Shown: positions 38,959-48,611 of the stretch, one piece after another | Layout: the number at the start of each line of letters is the position of its first letter | How positions within the stretch are numbered: the stretch's first letter is position 1 | Source: Gemmobacter serpentinus | GTDB lineage: Bacteria; Pseudomonadota; Alphaproteobacteria; Rhodobacterales; Rhodobacteraceae | DNA: 64,000 nucleotides | Assembly (NCBI RefSeq): GCF_008973825.1 | Contig: NZ_WCHR01000012.1 | Coordinates: forward strand, 62,001-126,000 | Reading direction: 5' to 3' | The notes under the pieces: model-generated | Told to the model about the DNA's origin: nothing | What the model saw: the letters and a program-made list of their open reading frames with translations, nothing else | The model's database searches: none | Position numbers and translations under genes: made by a program

Positions 38959-39984
38959 TCAGTCGGCGCAGATCGCTTGCAGGCCCAGCCATTCGGCATC
39001 GGGCATCAAGGGCAGCACCTCACGACGCGCCATCGGGTCGCCCTCGATCAGCGGCAGGGTGGTTTCTCCGCTGGCATCCAGCGCCCGTGCATAGGGCGTG
39101 GAGGGGAGTTGCGCCGCGCCAAAGCGCCGCAGAACCGCGTCATTGGCAACCGGGGCAGGGCTGGCCAGCAGCAGCACCTGCCCATAGCCATCCAGCGCCT
39201 CGGGTGCGAGCTTGCCACTGGTCAACAGTTTCAGGGTGGCAAAGAACCCGGCATGGCGCAGCAGCGGCAGCATCGGGTCATCGGCCTCGTTGCGCAGGCT
39301 TTCGACCAAGGCAAAACCCGCCGCCACATCGGGGCCTGCCGCCGTCTCGATCAGGCTGCGGTTCAAGGTGATGATATTGCCGGGCAGGTGCAGCGCCTTG
39401 GCCTGCCCGTCGCGCAGCACCAGAAGCTGCGGGGCTGTCGCCCCGAAAAGGCGCGCCGACAGCCGGTCCAGCACAGCCTGGCCCGTCGGATCGCTGCAAG
39501 GTGCCCCCGCAACGCGTGACAGATCGGCCAGCGCCATGCGCCCGATCTCCAGCCGCGTCGCGGGCGGCAGGACCGAGGCCGTATGCTTGACCAGTGCACC
39601 GGGCAGCAGCGCCCCCATGGTCAGTGCGATCGCGCTGCTGATCACCAGAACGATGGTGCCGCGCAGTCGACCGGGGCGGGGCCGGCTGTCATCCAGCGCA
39701 TGGCGCACCTTTTCCAGCGCCTCGATCATCAGATTGTCGTCGATTTCCAAGGTTTCCAGCGCATCGACGCCAGGGGCATAAAGCGCCGGATGCTCGCCGG
39801 GGTTGAGGCGCTCCACCGCAGGCAGCGACCAATGCGACAGCGCGCTTTCATTGCGCGGGTCCGAGATCGTCAGGCTGCTTTCGCCAAAGGCCACGATGAC
39901 TTCGCGCCGTTGCAATTCGGGCGCTTCCCGCCAAAGGCCGGTGGCTTCTAGTTTGGAGAATTGCTTTAGCGCCGTGCTGCGCAT
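38959..39984 (-). CDS. Conserved hypothetical membrane protein with degenerate M48-like region
   Basis: A 341-residue protein. Cytoplasmic N-terminal part to about residue 105, one helix RGTIVLVISSAIALTMGALL near residue 110-130, then an exported region. In that region LHLPGNIITLNRSLIETAAG recalls M48 peptidases such as BepA/HtpX, but the HExxH zinc motif is missing, so it is not a functional zinc protease. Function unknown. Convergent with the SPOR gene. Confidence 0.65.
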   Translation of the reverse strand: MRSTALKQFSKLEATGLWREAPELQRREVIVAFGESSLTISDPRNESALSHWSLPAVERLNPGEHPALYAPGVDALETLEIDDNLMIEALEKVRHALDDSRPRPGRLRGTIVLVISSAIALTMGALLPGALVKHTASVLPPATRLEIGRMALADLSRVAGAPCSDPTGQAVLDRLSARLFGATAPQLLVLRDGQAKALHLPGNIITLNRSLIETAAGPDVAAGFALVESLRNEADDPMLPLLRHAGFFATLKLLTSGKLAPEALDGYGQVLLLASPAPVANDAVLRRFGAAQLPSTPYARALDASGETTLPLIEGDPMARREVLPLMPDAEWLGLQAICAD

Positions 39985-40072
39985 CGCTGGCCTTTTTTGC
40001 CCCTTTTGAACAGCTTACAGGGTGGACAGCACCGGCACAACTGTATCGGCGGGAAGCCGCCTGCGGTGCCCA

Positions 40073-40564
40073 TCATGCCATGCCGAAGGCCGGGTGAAAG
40101 CCAACGTCGCCCGGCGGATCGGTGGTCAGCACATGCGACAGGACATAGTCCTGCGGCACGCCTGCGATACGTCGCCTGCCATCGGCGACAAAGCCGAAGC
40201 GGCGGTAGTAATCCGGGTCACCAAGGATGACGCCGCCGCCTGTGCCAAGGGCTTGCAGCCGGGCCATGGCAGCGGTCATCAACGCAGACCCCACGCCACG
40301 CCGCTGCGCCGCAGGCGCGACGGAGACCGGCGCGATGCAGGCCCAGCCCGGCTCTCCGCCCACCGTGACGGCAGAGGCCGCGATATGACCGAGCAATGCC
40401 CCCGTATCCTCGGCCAGCAGCGACAGCAGCAAGCCATTGCCGGCCCGCAGGTCTGCGACAATCGCCGCCTCATTGCCGTCGGAATGTTCCGCATCCGTGA
40501 AAGCCGCCGTCACCAGCGCCGCAATGGCATCGACATCGGCGGCAGTTTCATCGCGCAGGATCAT
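40073..40564 (-). CDS. GNAT-family N-acetyltransferase
   Basis: A 163-residue protein starting MILRDETAADVDAIAALVTA. Acetyl-CoA motif PVSVAPAAQRRGVGSALMTA, followed by VILGDPDYYRRFGFVADG and TTDPPGDVGFHPAFGMA; close to YhbS-type GNATs. Substrate unknown. ATGA overlap with the acyl-CoA ligase upstream on the same strand. Confidence 0.88.
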   Translation of the reverse strand: MILRDETAADVDAIAALVTAAFTDAEHSDGNEAAIVADLRAGNGLLLSLLAEDTGALLGHIAASAVTVGGEPGWACIAPVSVAPAAQRRGVGSALMTAAMARLQALGTGGGVILGDPDYYRRFGFVADGRRRIAGVPQDYVLSHVLTTDPPGDVGFHPAFGMA

Positions 40565-42198
40565 TGTGGCTCTGCCATCAGCTTGGCCACCGCGCGCAGC
40601 TCGAATTTCTGGATCTTGCCGGTCGACGTCTTGGGCAATTCGCAGAACACCACCGCCTTGGGCGTGGCAAAGCCTGCCAGCCGGGCGCGGCAATGCGCGA
40701 TCAGCTCGGCCTCTGTCACCTCATGTCCGGGTTTCAGCTCCACAAAGGCGCAGGGCACCTCGCCCCATTTCTCATCGGGTTTGGCGACCACGGCGCAGAG
40801 GCTGACGGCAGGGTGGTGCATCAAGGCCCCCTCGACCTCGACGGATGAGACATTCTCGCCGCCCGAGATGATGATATCCTTGGCGCGGTCGGTGATCTTA
40901 AGATAGCCGTCCGGCGTCTGGTAGGCGATATCGCCGGATCGGAACCAGCCGCCCTTGAAGGCCTCGGCCGTGGCCTGCGGGTTCTTGTAATAGCCCTTCA
41001 TCACCATATTGCCGCGCAGGGCGATCTCGCCCAGATGGGCGGCATCGCGCGCCACGGGCTGGCCCTTGGTGTCATGCACCTCGGCCGCCTCCATCATCGC
41101 CATGGCGACGCCGGTGCGGGCCTTGATGGCGGCGCGGTCCTCGCCGGTCTTGTCCGCCCATTCCGGTTTCCACAGGCATTCGGTGGCAGGGCCATAGGTC
41201 TCGGTCAACCCGTAGACCTGCGTCACGTTGAAGCCCAGCGGCTCGATCGCGGCCAGGGTCGCGGCGGGCGGTGGGGCACCTGCGGTGAACACCTCGACCA
41301 CATGATCGAATGGGCGGCGGTCCTCGGGTTTCGCATTGATCAGGGTGTTCAAGACGATGGGGGCCCCGCCGAAATGGGTGACGCCTTCATCGGCGATGGC
41401 ATCAAAGATCGCCTTTGCGGTGACATCGCGGCAGCAGACCAGCGTGCCGCCCATCATTGGCAAAAGCCAGGGCTGCACCCAGGCGTTGCAATGGAACAGT
41501 GGCACGATGGTCAGCACTTTCGGGAACAGCTGCATCCGCCAGGCAATCACATTGGCCATGGTCGCAAGATAGGCGCCGCGATGGTGATAGACCACACCCT
41601 TGGGCCGCCCGGTGGTGCCGGACGTATAGTTGATGGCAAGGCTTTCCCATTCATCTTCGGGAAGCGCCCATGCGAAATCCGGATCGCCCTCGGCCAGCAG
41701 ATCCTCATATTCCAGATAATGCCCGCCGGGGGTAAAGCCCGCCGCGCGGTCGCAGACCTCGATGATCTGCGGGGCGGGGCCTTGCATTTTTTTGATGGCG
41801 CTTTCTGCCAGTGGCAGCAGAGCGGTGTCGACAAGTGCAATCTTCGCCCCGGCATGGCCGAAGATATAGCCGATGGTATCGGCATCAAGCCTTGTGTTGA
41901 TCGTGTTGATCACCGCGCCACAGGCGGGGATGCCGAAATGCGCCTCGGCCTGTTGCGGAATATTGGGCAGCAGGGTTGCAACCACATCGCCGGGCTGCAC
42001 ACCGCGCCCGCGCAGGGCTGATCCCATCTGGCTGACCCGCCGCGCGTAATCGGCATAGCTGGTGCGGGTGGTCTTCCAGACCAGCGCGATTCGGTCGGCA
42101 TGGATATCTGCGGCACGCTTGAGATGTGAAAGCGGTGTCAGTGGCACATAGTTGGCTGCGGTTTTTTCAAGCCCACGTTCATCGGCAAGCCATCCCAT
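40561..42198 (-). CDS. AMP-forming fatty/branched acyl-CoA ligase (DmdB-like)
   Basis: A 545-residue protein. P-loop motif INYTSGTTGRPKGVVYHHRG, then VYGLTETYGPATECLWKPEW, GWFRSGDIAYQTPDGYLKITD, and the catalytic Lys segment TSTGKIQKFELR. Resembles medium- to long-chain acyl-CoA synthetases and the 3-methylmercaptopropionyl-CoA ligase DmdB; substrate uncertain. GGAGGGG precedes the ATG at 42198. Confidence 0.88.
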   Translation of the reverse strand: MGWLADERGLEKTAANYVPLTPLSHLKRAADIHADRIALVWKTTRTSYADYARRVSQMGSALRGRGVQPGDVVATLLPNIPQQAEAHFGIPACGAVINTINTRLDADTIGYIFGHAGAKIALVDTALLPLAESAIKKMQGPAPQIIEVCDRAAGFTPGGHYLEYEDLLAEGDPDFAWALPEDEWESLAINYTSGTTGRPKGVVYHHRGAYLATMANVIAWRMQLFPKVLTIVPLFHCNAWVQPWLLPMMGGTLVCCRDVTAKAIFDAIADEGVTHFGGAPIVLNTLINAKPEDRRPFDHVVEVFTAGAPPPAATLAAIEPLGFNVTQVYGLTETYGPATECLWKPEWADKTGEDRAAIKARTGVAMAMMEAAEVHDTKGQPVARDAAHLGEIALRGNMVMKGYYKNPQATAEAFKGGWFRSGDIAYQTPDGYLKITDRAKDIIISGGENVSSVEVEGALMHHPAVSLCAVVAKPDEKWGEVPCAFVELKPGHEVTEAELIAHCRARLAGFATPKAVVFCELPKTSTGKIQKFELRAVAKLMAEPQ

Positions 42199-42298
42199 GG
42201 CAGTCCCCTCCCTCATATGGCAGAAAGTGTCGCTTTTCGACGCGCAGAATGAGCAGGTCTTGCGGCAATGAAAAGGGCAGACGAAAGGAAATTGCGCT

Positions 42299-43231
42299 AT
42301 GTCATCCGCTAACATGCCAATCGCTGCGCCGGACCGCCCGATGGCTGCGGCAGGTCTGGTGCTGATCTATGCCATGGTGATCGGCTTCACCGACAATTAT
42401 GTCCAGGTGATCGCGGCAGAGGCGGGGCTGTGGCAGTTCCATGCGACGCGCGGCGCCTTTGCCTGGGCGATCTTGCTGGCGCTTGCGGTGCCGCTGGGCC
42501 TGAAGCTGCGACCGCGCAACATGAAGGCGGTGGTGGCGCGGTCGATGATCCATGCCGGGGCGATGCTGATCTATTTCGGCGCGCTGGCCTTTCTGCCGGT
42601 CGCATTGGTGGCGGCAGGGCTTTTCACTGCACCGATCTTCGTGTTGCTGATTTCGCGGCTGGCCTATGGCCATCATATCGGCCCGGTGCGGATCGTGGCG
42701 GTGGCGGTGGGCTTTGCCGGGGTGCTGCTGGTGCTTGGCCCCGAGGCGCGGGGCGAGGCGAGCCTTGCCGCGCTGTTGCCGGTCTTGGCGGGGGCGCTTT
42801 ACGCGCTCGGCAATATCGCGACACGGGAATGGTGTGGCGGCGAAACCGCCGAGACGCTGCTGGGCGGGTTCTTTGCGGCCCTGGGCGTCGCGGGTTGCCT
42901 TGGCATGATCGTGCTGGGCATCTGGCCACTGAACCCGGCCCCCGGGGCGGAGGGTTTTGTCGCGCGCGGCGCGGTCTGGCCCAGCAATACCTTCCTGTTC
43001 TGGACCAGCATTCAGGCGGCGGGGTCTTTGCTGGGGGTCGGCATGATGATCAAGGCCTATCAGCTGGCCGATGCCAGCCGGGTTTCGGTCATCGAATATC
43101 TCATCCTGCCCGCCGCCGCCCTGTGGGGCTGGCTGCTTTGGGGACAGACCCTGGGCATGACCGCGATCCTTGGCATGGGCCTGATCGTGGCGGCGGGCAT
43201 GATGATTGCACTGCGCCGGCCGCAGGTCTGA
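42299..43231 (+). CDS. DMT-family (EamA) transporter
   Basis: A 310-residue permease with ten predicted helices and two EamA repeats. Segments: GLVLIYAMVIGFTDNYVQVI, IYFGALAFLPVALVAAGLFT, VAVGFAGVLLVLGPEARG, VSVIEYLILPAAALWGWLLW. Substrate unknown. Distinct from the other DMT gene at 14488. Divergent from the acyl-CoA ligase. Confidence 0.88.
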   Translation: MSSANMPIAAPDRPMAAAGLVLIYAMVIGFTDNYVQVIAAEAGLWQFHATRGAFAWAILLALAVPLGLKLRPRNMKAVVARSMIHAGAMLIYFGALAFLPVALVAAGLFTAPIFVLLISRLAYGHHIGPVRIVAVAVGFAGVLLVLGPEARGEASLAALLPVLAGALYALGNIATREWCGGETAETLLGGFFAALGVAGCLGMIVLGIWPLNPAPGAEGFVARGAVWPSNTFLFWTSIQAAGSLLGVGMMIKAYQLADASRVSVIEYLILPAAALWGWLLWGQTLGMTAILGMGLIVAAGMMIALRRPQV

Positions 43232-43467
43232 CGGGGGGGATCTGCCCTGCCGCTTGACAACCGGGGCGATTGCGCCCATCTGCTGTCGATCCGTCGCCCG
43301 GCCGCGTGAGCCTTCTTCGGCCCGGATATTTCAGGTTCCCACCTTCACGCAGGGGTGCCGCGGATCGACGGCCTTCGGGGATGCGCCCTGATGGCGAGGC
43401 GACGCCGCCCCTTATTGTGGTGCCGATCCGGCACCCGAACGGCCATTGTGCCGTGAAGGATGAACAT

Positions 43468-44847
43468 ATGACGACCTTTGCCGAACTCGGCCTCTCCCCC
43501 AAATTGCTGGCAGCCCTTCCGGCTGCGGGCTTTACTGAACCGACCCCCATTCAGGCCCAAGCCATTCCGCATGTGGTGCGCGGGCGCGACCTGATGGGGC
43601 TGGCGCAGACCGGCACCGGCAAGACCGCGGCCTTTGGCCTGCCGCTGCTGACCCGCCTGCTGGACGTGACCCATCCCGCCGGGCCGCGCAATGTGCGCTC
43701 GCTGATCCTTGCCCCCACGCGCGAGCTGGTGCAGCAGATCTATGAACACCTTTATGCCTTCACCCGGGGCACCCCGGTGAAGCTGACCATGGTGGTTGGC
43801 GGTGCCTCGATCAACCGGCAGTCGGATCGGCTGGCCAAGGGCACCGATTGTCTGATCGCCACGCCGGGCCGTCTGATCGATCTGTTGGAACGCGGTGATG
43901 TCAGCCTTGAGCGCTGCTCTTACCTCGTGCTGGACGAGGCCGATCACATGCTGGATATGGGCTTCATCCATGCGCTGCGCACCATCGCGCGCCACCTGCC
44001 GCACAAGCGCCAGACCCTGCTGTTCAGCGCGACCATGCCCAAGGATATCGAGGAAATCGCCGCGACCTATCTGCGCGAGCCGGTCCGCGTGCAGGTGAAC
44101 CCGCCGGGCAAACCTGCTGAAAAGATCATTCAGGGCGTCCATTTCACCCCACAGGGGGATAAGGGGCGGCTGCTGGAAAGCTATCTGCAAAAGCATCCGG
44201 GCGAGGCGGCGATTGTCTTTTCGCGCACCAAACACGGGGCTGACAAGATTGCGAAATTCCTTGTTGGCTGGGGCTTCAACGCGATCGCCATCCACGGAAA
44301 TCGCAGCCAGAACCAACGCGAGCGCGCCCTGGCCGATTTCCGGGCAGGGCAGGTCGATGTGCTGGTCGCCACTGATGTGGCGGCGCGCGGCATCGACATT
44401 CCGCTGGTGCGCCATGTTTATAATTACGACATGCCGAATGTGCCGGAAAACTACGTCCACCGCATTGGCCGCACGGCGCGGGCCGGGGCCGATGGCGCGG
44501 CGGTCAGCTTCTGCGCCCCCGCCGAGATGGAAGAGCTGCGCGCCGTTGAAAAGGTGCTGAACAAGCCGGTGCCGGTGATCGGTGGCGCGCCTTGGGCGAT
44601 GGAGGCGGTGGCTGCCGCCCCGAAACCCGGCCAGAACCGTGGCCAGCGTCCGCCGCGTGGCGGCCGCCCGCAAGGCGGCAAGCCGCAGGGGGCCAAACCG
44701 CAAGGCGCGAAACCGGCCGGTGCCAAGCCCGCAGGCGCGGCACGTCCCAAAGCCGCGCGGCCCGAAGGGGGCGCACAGGCCCCGCGCCGTGCGGTTGGGG
44801 CCAAGCCTGCACCCACCTCGCAGGGGCGCAGCGGCCCGCGCCGCTGA
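43468..44847 (+). CDS. DEAD-box RNA helicase (RhlE-like)
   Basis: A 459-residue helicase. Q motif FAELGLSPKLLAALPAAGF; motif I AQTGTGKTAAFGLPLL; Ia PTRELVQQI; II VLDEADHMLDMGF; III FSATMPKDIEEIA; V ATDVAARGIDIPLVRHV; VI HRIGRTARAG. The C-terminal 70 residues are a Gly/Lys/Pro-rich basic tail with QGAKP-type repeats, typical for RNA-binding RhlE proteins. It unwinds structured RNA in the cytoplasm. Start 43468 has AAGGA 7 bases upstream. Confidence 0.94.
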   Translation: MTTFAELGLSPKLLAALPAAGFTEPTPIQAQAIPHVVRGRDLMGLAQTGTGKTAAFGLPLLTRLLDVTHPAGPRNVRSLILAPTRELVQQIYEHLYAFTRGTPVKLTMVVGGASINRQSDRLAKGTDCLIATPGRLIDLLERGDVSLERCSYLVLDEADHMLDMGFIHALRTIARHLPHKRQTLLFSATMPKDIEEIAATYLREPVRVQVNPPGKPAEKIIQGVHFTPQGDKGRLLESYLQKHPGEAAIVFSRTKHGADKIAKFLVGWGFNAIAIHGNRSQNQRERALADFRAGQVDVLVATDVAARGIDIPLVRHVYNYDMPNVPENYVHRIGRTARAGADGAAVSFCAPAEMEELRAVEKVLNKPVPVIGGAPWAMEAVAAAPKPGQNRGQRPPRGGRPQGGKPQGAKPQGAKPAGAKPAGAARPKAARPEGGAQAPRRAVGAKPAPTSQGRSGPRR

Positions 44848-44863
44848 TCTGCGCAGCATCAAG

Positions 44864-44901
44864 ACGACAAACGCCGCCGGATGTCCGGCGGCGTTTGTCG
44901 T
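44864..44901. terminator. Long perfect hairpin after the helicase gene
   Basis: 18-bp arms ACGACAAACGCCGCCGGA and its complement with a 2-base apex (effective loop larger). It sits between convergent genes and may act on both strands, though T tracts are short. Confidence 0.7.
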
Positions 44902-44952
44902 TCATGGGGCCGGACCAGCAACGCAGGCCATAAGCCCGGTCGGGCAGGGGGA

Positions 44953-45417
44953 TCAGTTCCCCGCCTCTTCCTCAAGGCTCAGCTTCATTTCCAGCAGCAC
45001 CTGCTGGATCGCCAGCGTCTCGCGCAGCAGGCGCTTGGCCTCATTGATCGAGATCTTGCCATCGCTGATCGCCTGATTGTATTCGCCCATCAGCATTCCG
45101 AAACGCTGCGCCAGCGCCACCACATCGGAATTGATCCCGCCGGACTGCGCATTGCGGCGCTCGGCGTCATAGCTCAGCGTGATGCCGCGCAGATCGGCCA
45201 AGGCCGAGGTCACATGCGGAAAGCGCGCGGCCCCCTCAAGCTGGGCCACCACATCAATCGGCATGAAGCGGTCGCCATGTTCATCCTGATCCGAATAGTA
45301 GCGCCCGATGGTCGCCTTGGACTTGCCGGTCAGCTCACAGGCGGCCTCGATCCCCACATCCTTCACCAAGGCTTCGGTGTGTTTCTTGAGATAGGAGGCA
45401 ATCGACATACTTTTCAT
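44953..45417 (-). CDS. Hypothetical HTH-containing regulator-like protein
   Basis: A protein of about 154 residues. Region AACELTGKSKATIGRYYSDQ looks like a helix-turn-helix, as in phage CII-type regulators. The C-terminal half is helical and coiled-coil-like: VALAQRFGMLMGEYNQAISD, KISINEAKRLLRETLAIQQV, and EEEAGN at the end. Two ATG starts, 45417 and 45408, are close and neither has a clear Shine-Dalgarno. DNA target unknown. Confidence 0.6.
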   Translation of the reverse strand: MKSMSIASYLKKHTEALVKDVGIEAACELTGKSKATIGRYYSDQDEHGDRFMPIDVVAQLEGAARFPHVTSALADLRGITLSYDAERRNAQSGGINSDVVALAQRFGMLMGEYNQAISDGKISINEAKRLLRETLAIQQVLLEMKLSLEEEAGN

Positions 45418-45752
45418 CCCGCAATCGAAACTCTCCCCGCCAGATGCATCCGGGGGAAAAGCCATTTTGTTTTCCCATTAAGCGGATGGCAGGGATTTGT
45501 CATGCAGATTCAGGCTTCGGACCGTCCGGAGCGGTAGCGAGTGACCGACGTCCCCAGCGTCGGTATGCGTGGGGAGGCAGTCGCACGCACCTTGATGGGC
45601 ATCGCCCGAAAAGGGATGGCCGGACGTGCCGGGCATCGTGCGGCCACTCTTCGGGCTGCGGCCCATAGGCAAACCTGCGCCGGCCATATGCAAGCCAGTG
45701 CCGGGGGGACACGGGCTTGGCCCCGAACAGGATTTGCGCTAGGCGGGCGCGC
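45418..45752. other. Intergenic region, no gene seen
   Basis: This 335-base gap between the HTH-like protein and tdk shows no gene-like ORF or recognised RNA. It includes an AT-rich stretch TTTTGTTTTCCCATTAAG (45467-45484) that could hold the HTH gene promoter. Confidence 0.5.
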
Positions 45753-46331
45753 ATGGCCAAGCTCTATTTCCATTACTCCACGATGAATGCGGGCAAATCG
45801 ACCGCGTTGCTGCAAGCCTCGCACAATTACCGCGAGGGGGGGATGCAGACCTATCTGCTGACCGCGCGGCTGGATGATCGCGCCGGCAAGGGCCGCATCG
45901 CCAGCCGCATCGGCATCGGCGAGGAGGCGGACACCTTCGCGCCCGGCACCGATATGTTCGCGCGGCTTGCGACGCGCTTTGCGGAGGGGCCGGTGGCCTG
46001 CGTGTTCATCGACGAGGCGCAGTTCCTGACACAAGATCAGGTCTGGCAACTGGCGCGGGCGGTCGATGATCTGGGTGTGCCGGTGATGTGCTATGGCTTG
46101 CGGGTCGATTTCCAGGGCCATCTGTTCCCCGGCTCGGCCGCACTGCTGGCCTGGGCCGACGAAATGCGCGAGGTGCGCACCATCTGCCATTGCGGCAAGA
46201 AGGCCACGATGGTGATCCGGCGCGGCCCGGATGGCAAAGCCTTGAAAGAGGGCGAGCAAGTCCAGATCGGCGGCAACGAGACCTATGTCAGCCTCTGCCG
46301 CCGCCACTGGCGCGAGGCGGTCGGCGACTGA
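45753..46331 (+). CDS. tdk: Thymidine kinase
   Basis: A 192-residue type II thymidine kinase. P-loop STMNAGKSTALLQ, CVFIDEAQFL, the lid VICYGLRVDFQGHLF, and zinc Cys residues in TICHCGKKATM and LCRRHW. Phosphorylates thymidine, complementing the nucleoside operon at 32.9-37.4 kb. AGGCGG precedes the start. Confidence 0.95.
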   Translation: MAKLYFHYSTMNAGKSTALLQASHNYREGGMQTYLLTARLDDRAGKGRIASRIGIGEEADTFAPGTDMFARLATRFAEGPVACVFIDEAQFLTQDQVWQLARAVDDLGVPVMCYGLRVDFQGHLFPGSAALLAWADEMREVRTICHCGKKATMVIRRGPDGKALKEGEQVQIGGNETYVSLCRRHWREAVGD

Positions 46332-46533
46332 AAGAGCGGCGCGCGCTGCTTCCGCTCCACTCAGGGTGTCGCGCCCGAAGATCCCTGGAAAGACGATGCA
46401 GGGACCTGCTTCTGCGACCAAATGTCTTCGGGGAAAGGGCGCGCTTTGTGCGTCCTGTGCGGGCGGGCTGCCCCCGAAGCCCGGCCTGCCACGGGCGTTC
46501 CGTTTTCGGCGCGACTGCGCTAGAAGGCGCGGC

Positions 46534-47211
46534 ATGAGCCGCTTCATCTCGCCCTATCATGCCCCTGATTTCATCCCTGACGCGCTGACGCGCGGCCAGC
46601 ACCGCGCCATCATCGGGGGCCGGTGGGAGGAAACTGGCTGGCAGCAGATGCGCCTTCTGATGGCCGAGGGGCTGCGCCCGAAACACAGCCTCCTCGATAT
46701 CGGGGCAGGGCCCCTGCGCACCGGCTGTCGCGCGGTGCCCTATCTCAATCCGGGCAATTACTGGGCTACCGATATTTCCGGCGATCTGATGCGGCAGGGC
46801 TATGCACGCGAACTGACCGAGGGCGACCGTTTCCGCCTGCCGCGCGACCAGTTGATCGAGGATGGCGCTTTTGATCTGCCGGGTATCCCGCGCGAGATCG
46901 ATTTTATCCTGTGCTTTGCCGTGTTCACCCATCTGCCGATGAACCATCTGCGGCGGGGGCTGCTGCGGGTGGCAAGCCATGTGACACGGTTCGAGAAATT
47001 CCTGTTCACGGTGTTTCTGGCCCCCGATGCGGCTGCAAGCCTGGTCCCGGTGCGCCAGCCCGACGGGGTGGTGACGCATGATATCCGCCCGCCCTATCAC
47101 CTGTTGGCGACGGACGTGCAGGCCTTTGCCGCGCAGGCCGGGCTGCGGCTGGAGATCCGGCCAGACCGGCTGCCGCGGGGTCAGGTGCTTTGCGTCGCGA
47201 CTCAGGCCTGA
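46534..47211 (+). CDS. SAM-dependent methyltransferase
   Basis: A 225-residue class I methyltransferase. The SAM loop is LLDIGAGPLRTGCRAVPYL, with acidic loop YWATDISGDLMRQG, and IDFILCFAVFTHLP as motif post I. Substrate unknown. The gene is followed by a palindromic region and sucC; it probably is a separate transcript. Confidence 0.85.
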   Translation: MSRFISPYHAPDFIPDALTRGQHRAIIGGRWEETGWQQMRLLMAEGLRPKHSLLDIGAGPLRTGCRAVPYLNPGNYWATDISGDLMRQGYARELTEGDRFRLPRDQLIEDGAFDLPGIPREIDFILCFAVFTHLPMNHLRRGLLRVASHVTRFEKFLFTVFLAPDAAASLVPVRQPDGVVTHDIRPPYHLLATDVQAFAAQAGLRLEIRPDRLPRGQVLCVATQA

Positions 47212-47271
47212 GACGGGTGGCAAGACCTGCCCATTCCATGCGGCAATGCAGCGTTTGCGGAAACAGCAGAG

Positions 47272-47310
47272 GCTTTGTGATCACACGATTTCAAGGTGTG
47301 ATCACAAAGC
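47272..47310. promoter_or_regulatory. Twin palindromes TGTGATCACA upstream of sucC, 15-bp inverted repeat
   Basis: Arms 47272-47286 and 47296-47310 are exact complements with a 9-base spacer. Each includes the palindrome TGTGATCACA; centres are 21 bp apart, two helical turns. It lies 104 bases before the sucC ATG. It may be an operator pair or a terminator of the methyltransferase transcript (CGATTTTT follows). Confidence 0.6.
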
Positions 47311-47413
47311 CGATTTTTATGCGCCAAAAGCCGCCTGTCGCCGAAATGTCGTTTTGAAACCGCCTGTTTCTGTGGCATCACCCGCCCAAATCAGCAGAGA
47401 TGGGACATGATCC

Positions 47414-48607
47414 ATGAACATCCATGAATATCAGGCCAAGGCGCTTCTGCGCAGCTATGGCGCCCCGGTTTCGGACGGTCGCGTCGTTCTGAAGGCGGAT
47501 GAAGCCAAAACGGCCGCGAGCGAAATGGAAGGCCCGCTCTGGGTCGTGAAGGCGCAGATCCATGCCGGCGGTCGCGGCAAGGGCAAGTTCGTTGAAGCCG
47601 AAGCTGGCGAAAAGGGCGGTGTCCGTCTGGCCAAATCGGTAGAAGAAGCCGAGGCGATGGCCAAGCAGATGCTGGGCCGCACCCTTGTGACCCACCAGAC
47701 CGGCCCGGCCGGCAAGCAGGTGAACCGCATCTATATCGAAGCGGGTTCGGACATCGCGCGCGAGCTGTATCTTGCGCTGCTGGTCGATCGTCAGACCTCG
47801 CGCATCTCCTTCGTCGTCTCGACCGAAGGCGGCATGGATATCGAGGAAGTTGCAGCCTCGACCCCCGAAAAGATCCTGTCCTTCTCGGTGGATCCGGCCT
47901 CCGGCCTGTCCGATTTCCATGGCCGTCGTCTGGCTTTCAGCCTCGGGCTGGAAGGCGCGCAGGTCAAGCAGATGGTCGCGCTCGCCAAGGTGCTCTATAA
48001 GGCCTTCGTCGAGAAGGACATGGAGATGCTGGAGATCAACCCGCTGATCGTGACCCCCGAGGGCCAGATCAAGGTGCTGGATGCCAAAGTGTCCTTCGAC
48101 GGCAATGCGATCTATCGCCACGCCGATATCGCCGCCCTGCGCGACGAGACCGAAGAAGACCCGAAAGAACTGGCGGCGTCGAAGTTCGACTTGAACTACA
48201 TCGCGCTGGATGGCGAGATCGGCTGCATGGTGAACGGCGCGGGCCTTGCCATGGCCACGATGGACATCATCAAGCTGTATGGTGCCGAACCCGCCAACTT
48301 CCTTGACGTGGGCGGTGGCGCCACCAAGGAAAAGGTGACCGAGGCCTTCAAGATCATCACCTCTGACCCGAACGTCAAAGGCATTCTGGTCAATATCTTC
48401 GGCGGCATCATGCGCTGCGATGTGATCGCGGAAGGCGTGCTGGCTGCGGTGAAAGAGGTCGGTCTGCAGGTTCCGCTGGTCGTCCGTCTGGAAGGCACCA
48501 ATGTGGAACTCGGCAAAGAGATCATCCGCAATTCCGGTCTGAACGTCATCGCAGGCGACAATCTGTCGGATGCAGCACAGAAAATCGTGAAAGCGGTGAA
48601 AGGCTAA
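47414..48607 (+). CDS. sucC: Succinyl-CoA synthetase beta subunit
   Basis: A 397-residue ATP-grasp enzyme; starts [20 protein letters not shown] and contains [26 protein letters not shown], and the C-terminal [20 protein letters not shown]. It forms the nucleotide-binding subunit of the TCA enzyme making succinate and ATP/GTP. First gene of the suc cluster, sucD 4 bases downstream. No strong Shine-Dalgarno is seen. Confidence 0.98.
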   Translation: MNIHEYQAKALLRSYGAPVSDGRVVLKADEAKTAASEMEGPLWVVKAQIHAGGRGKGKFVEAEAGEKGGVRLAKSVEEAEAMAKQMLGRTLVTHQTGPAGKQVNRIYIEAGSDIARELYLALLVDRQTSRISFVVSTEGGMDIEEVAASTPEKILSFSVDPASGLSDFHGRRLAFSLGLEGAQVKQMVALAKVLYKAFVEKDMEMLEINPLIVTPEGQIKVLDAKVSFDGNAIYRHADIAALRDETEEDPKELAASKFDLNYIALDGEIGCMVNGAGLAMATMDIIKLYGAEPANFLDVGGGATKEKVTEAFKIITSDPNVKGILVNIFGGIMRCDVIAEGVLAAVKEVGLQVPLVVRLEGTNVELGKEIIRNSGLNVIAGDNLSDAAQKIVKAVKG

Positions 48608-48611
48608 GAAA

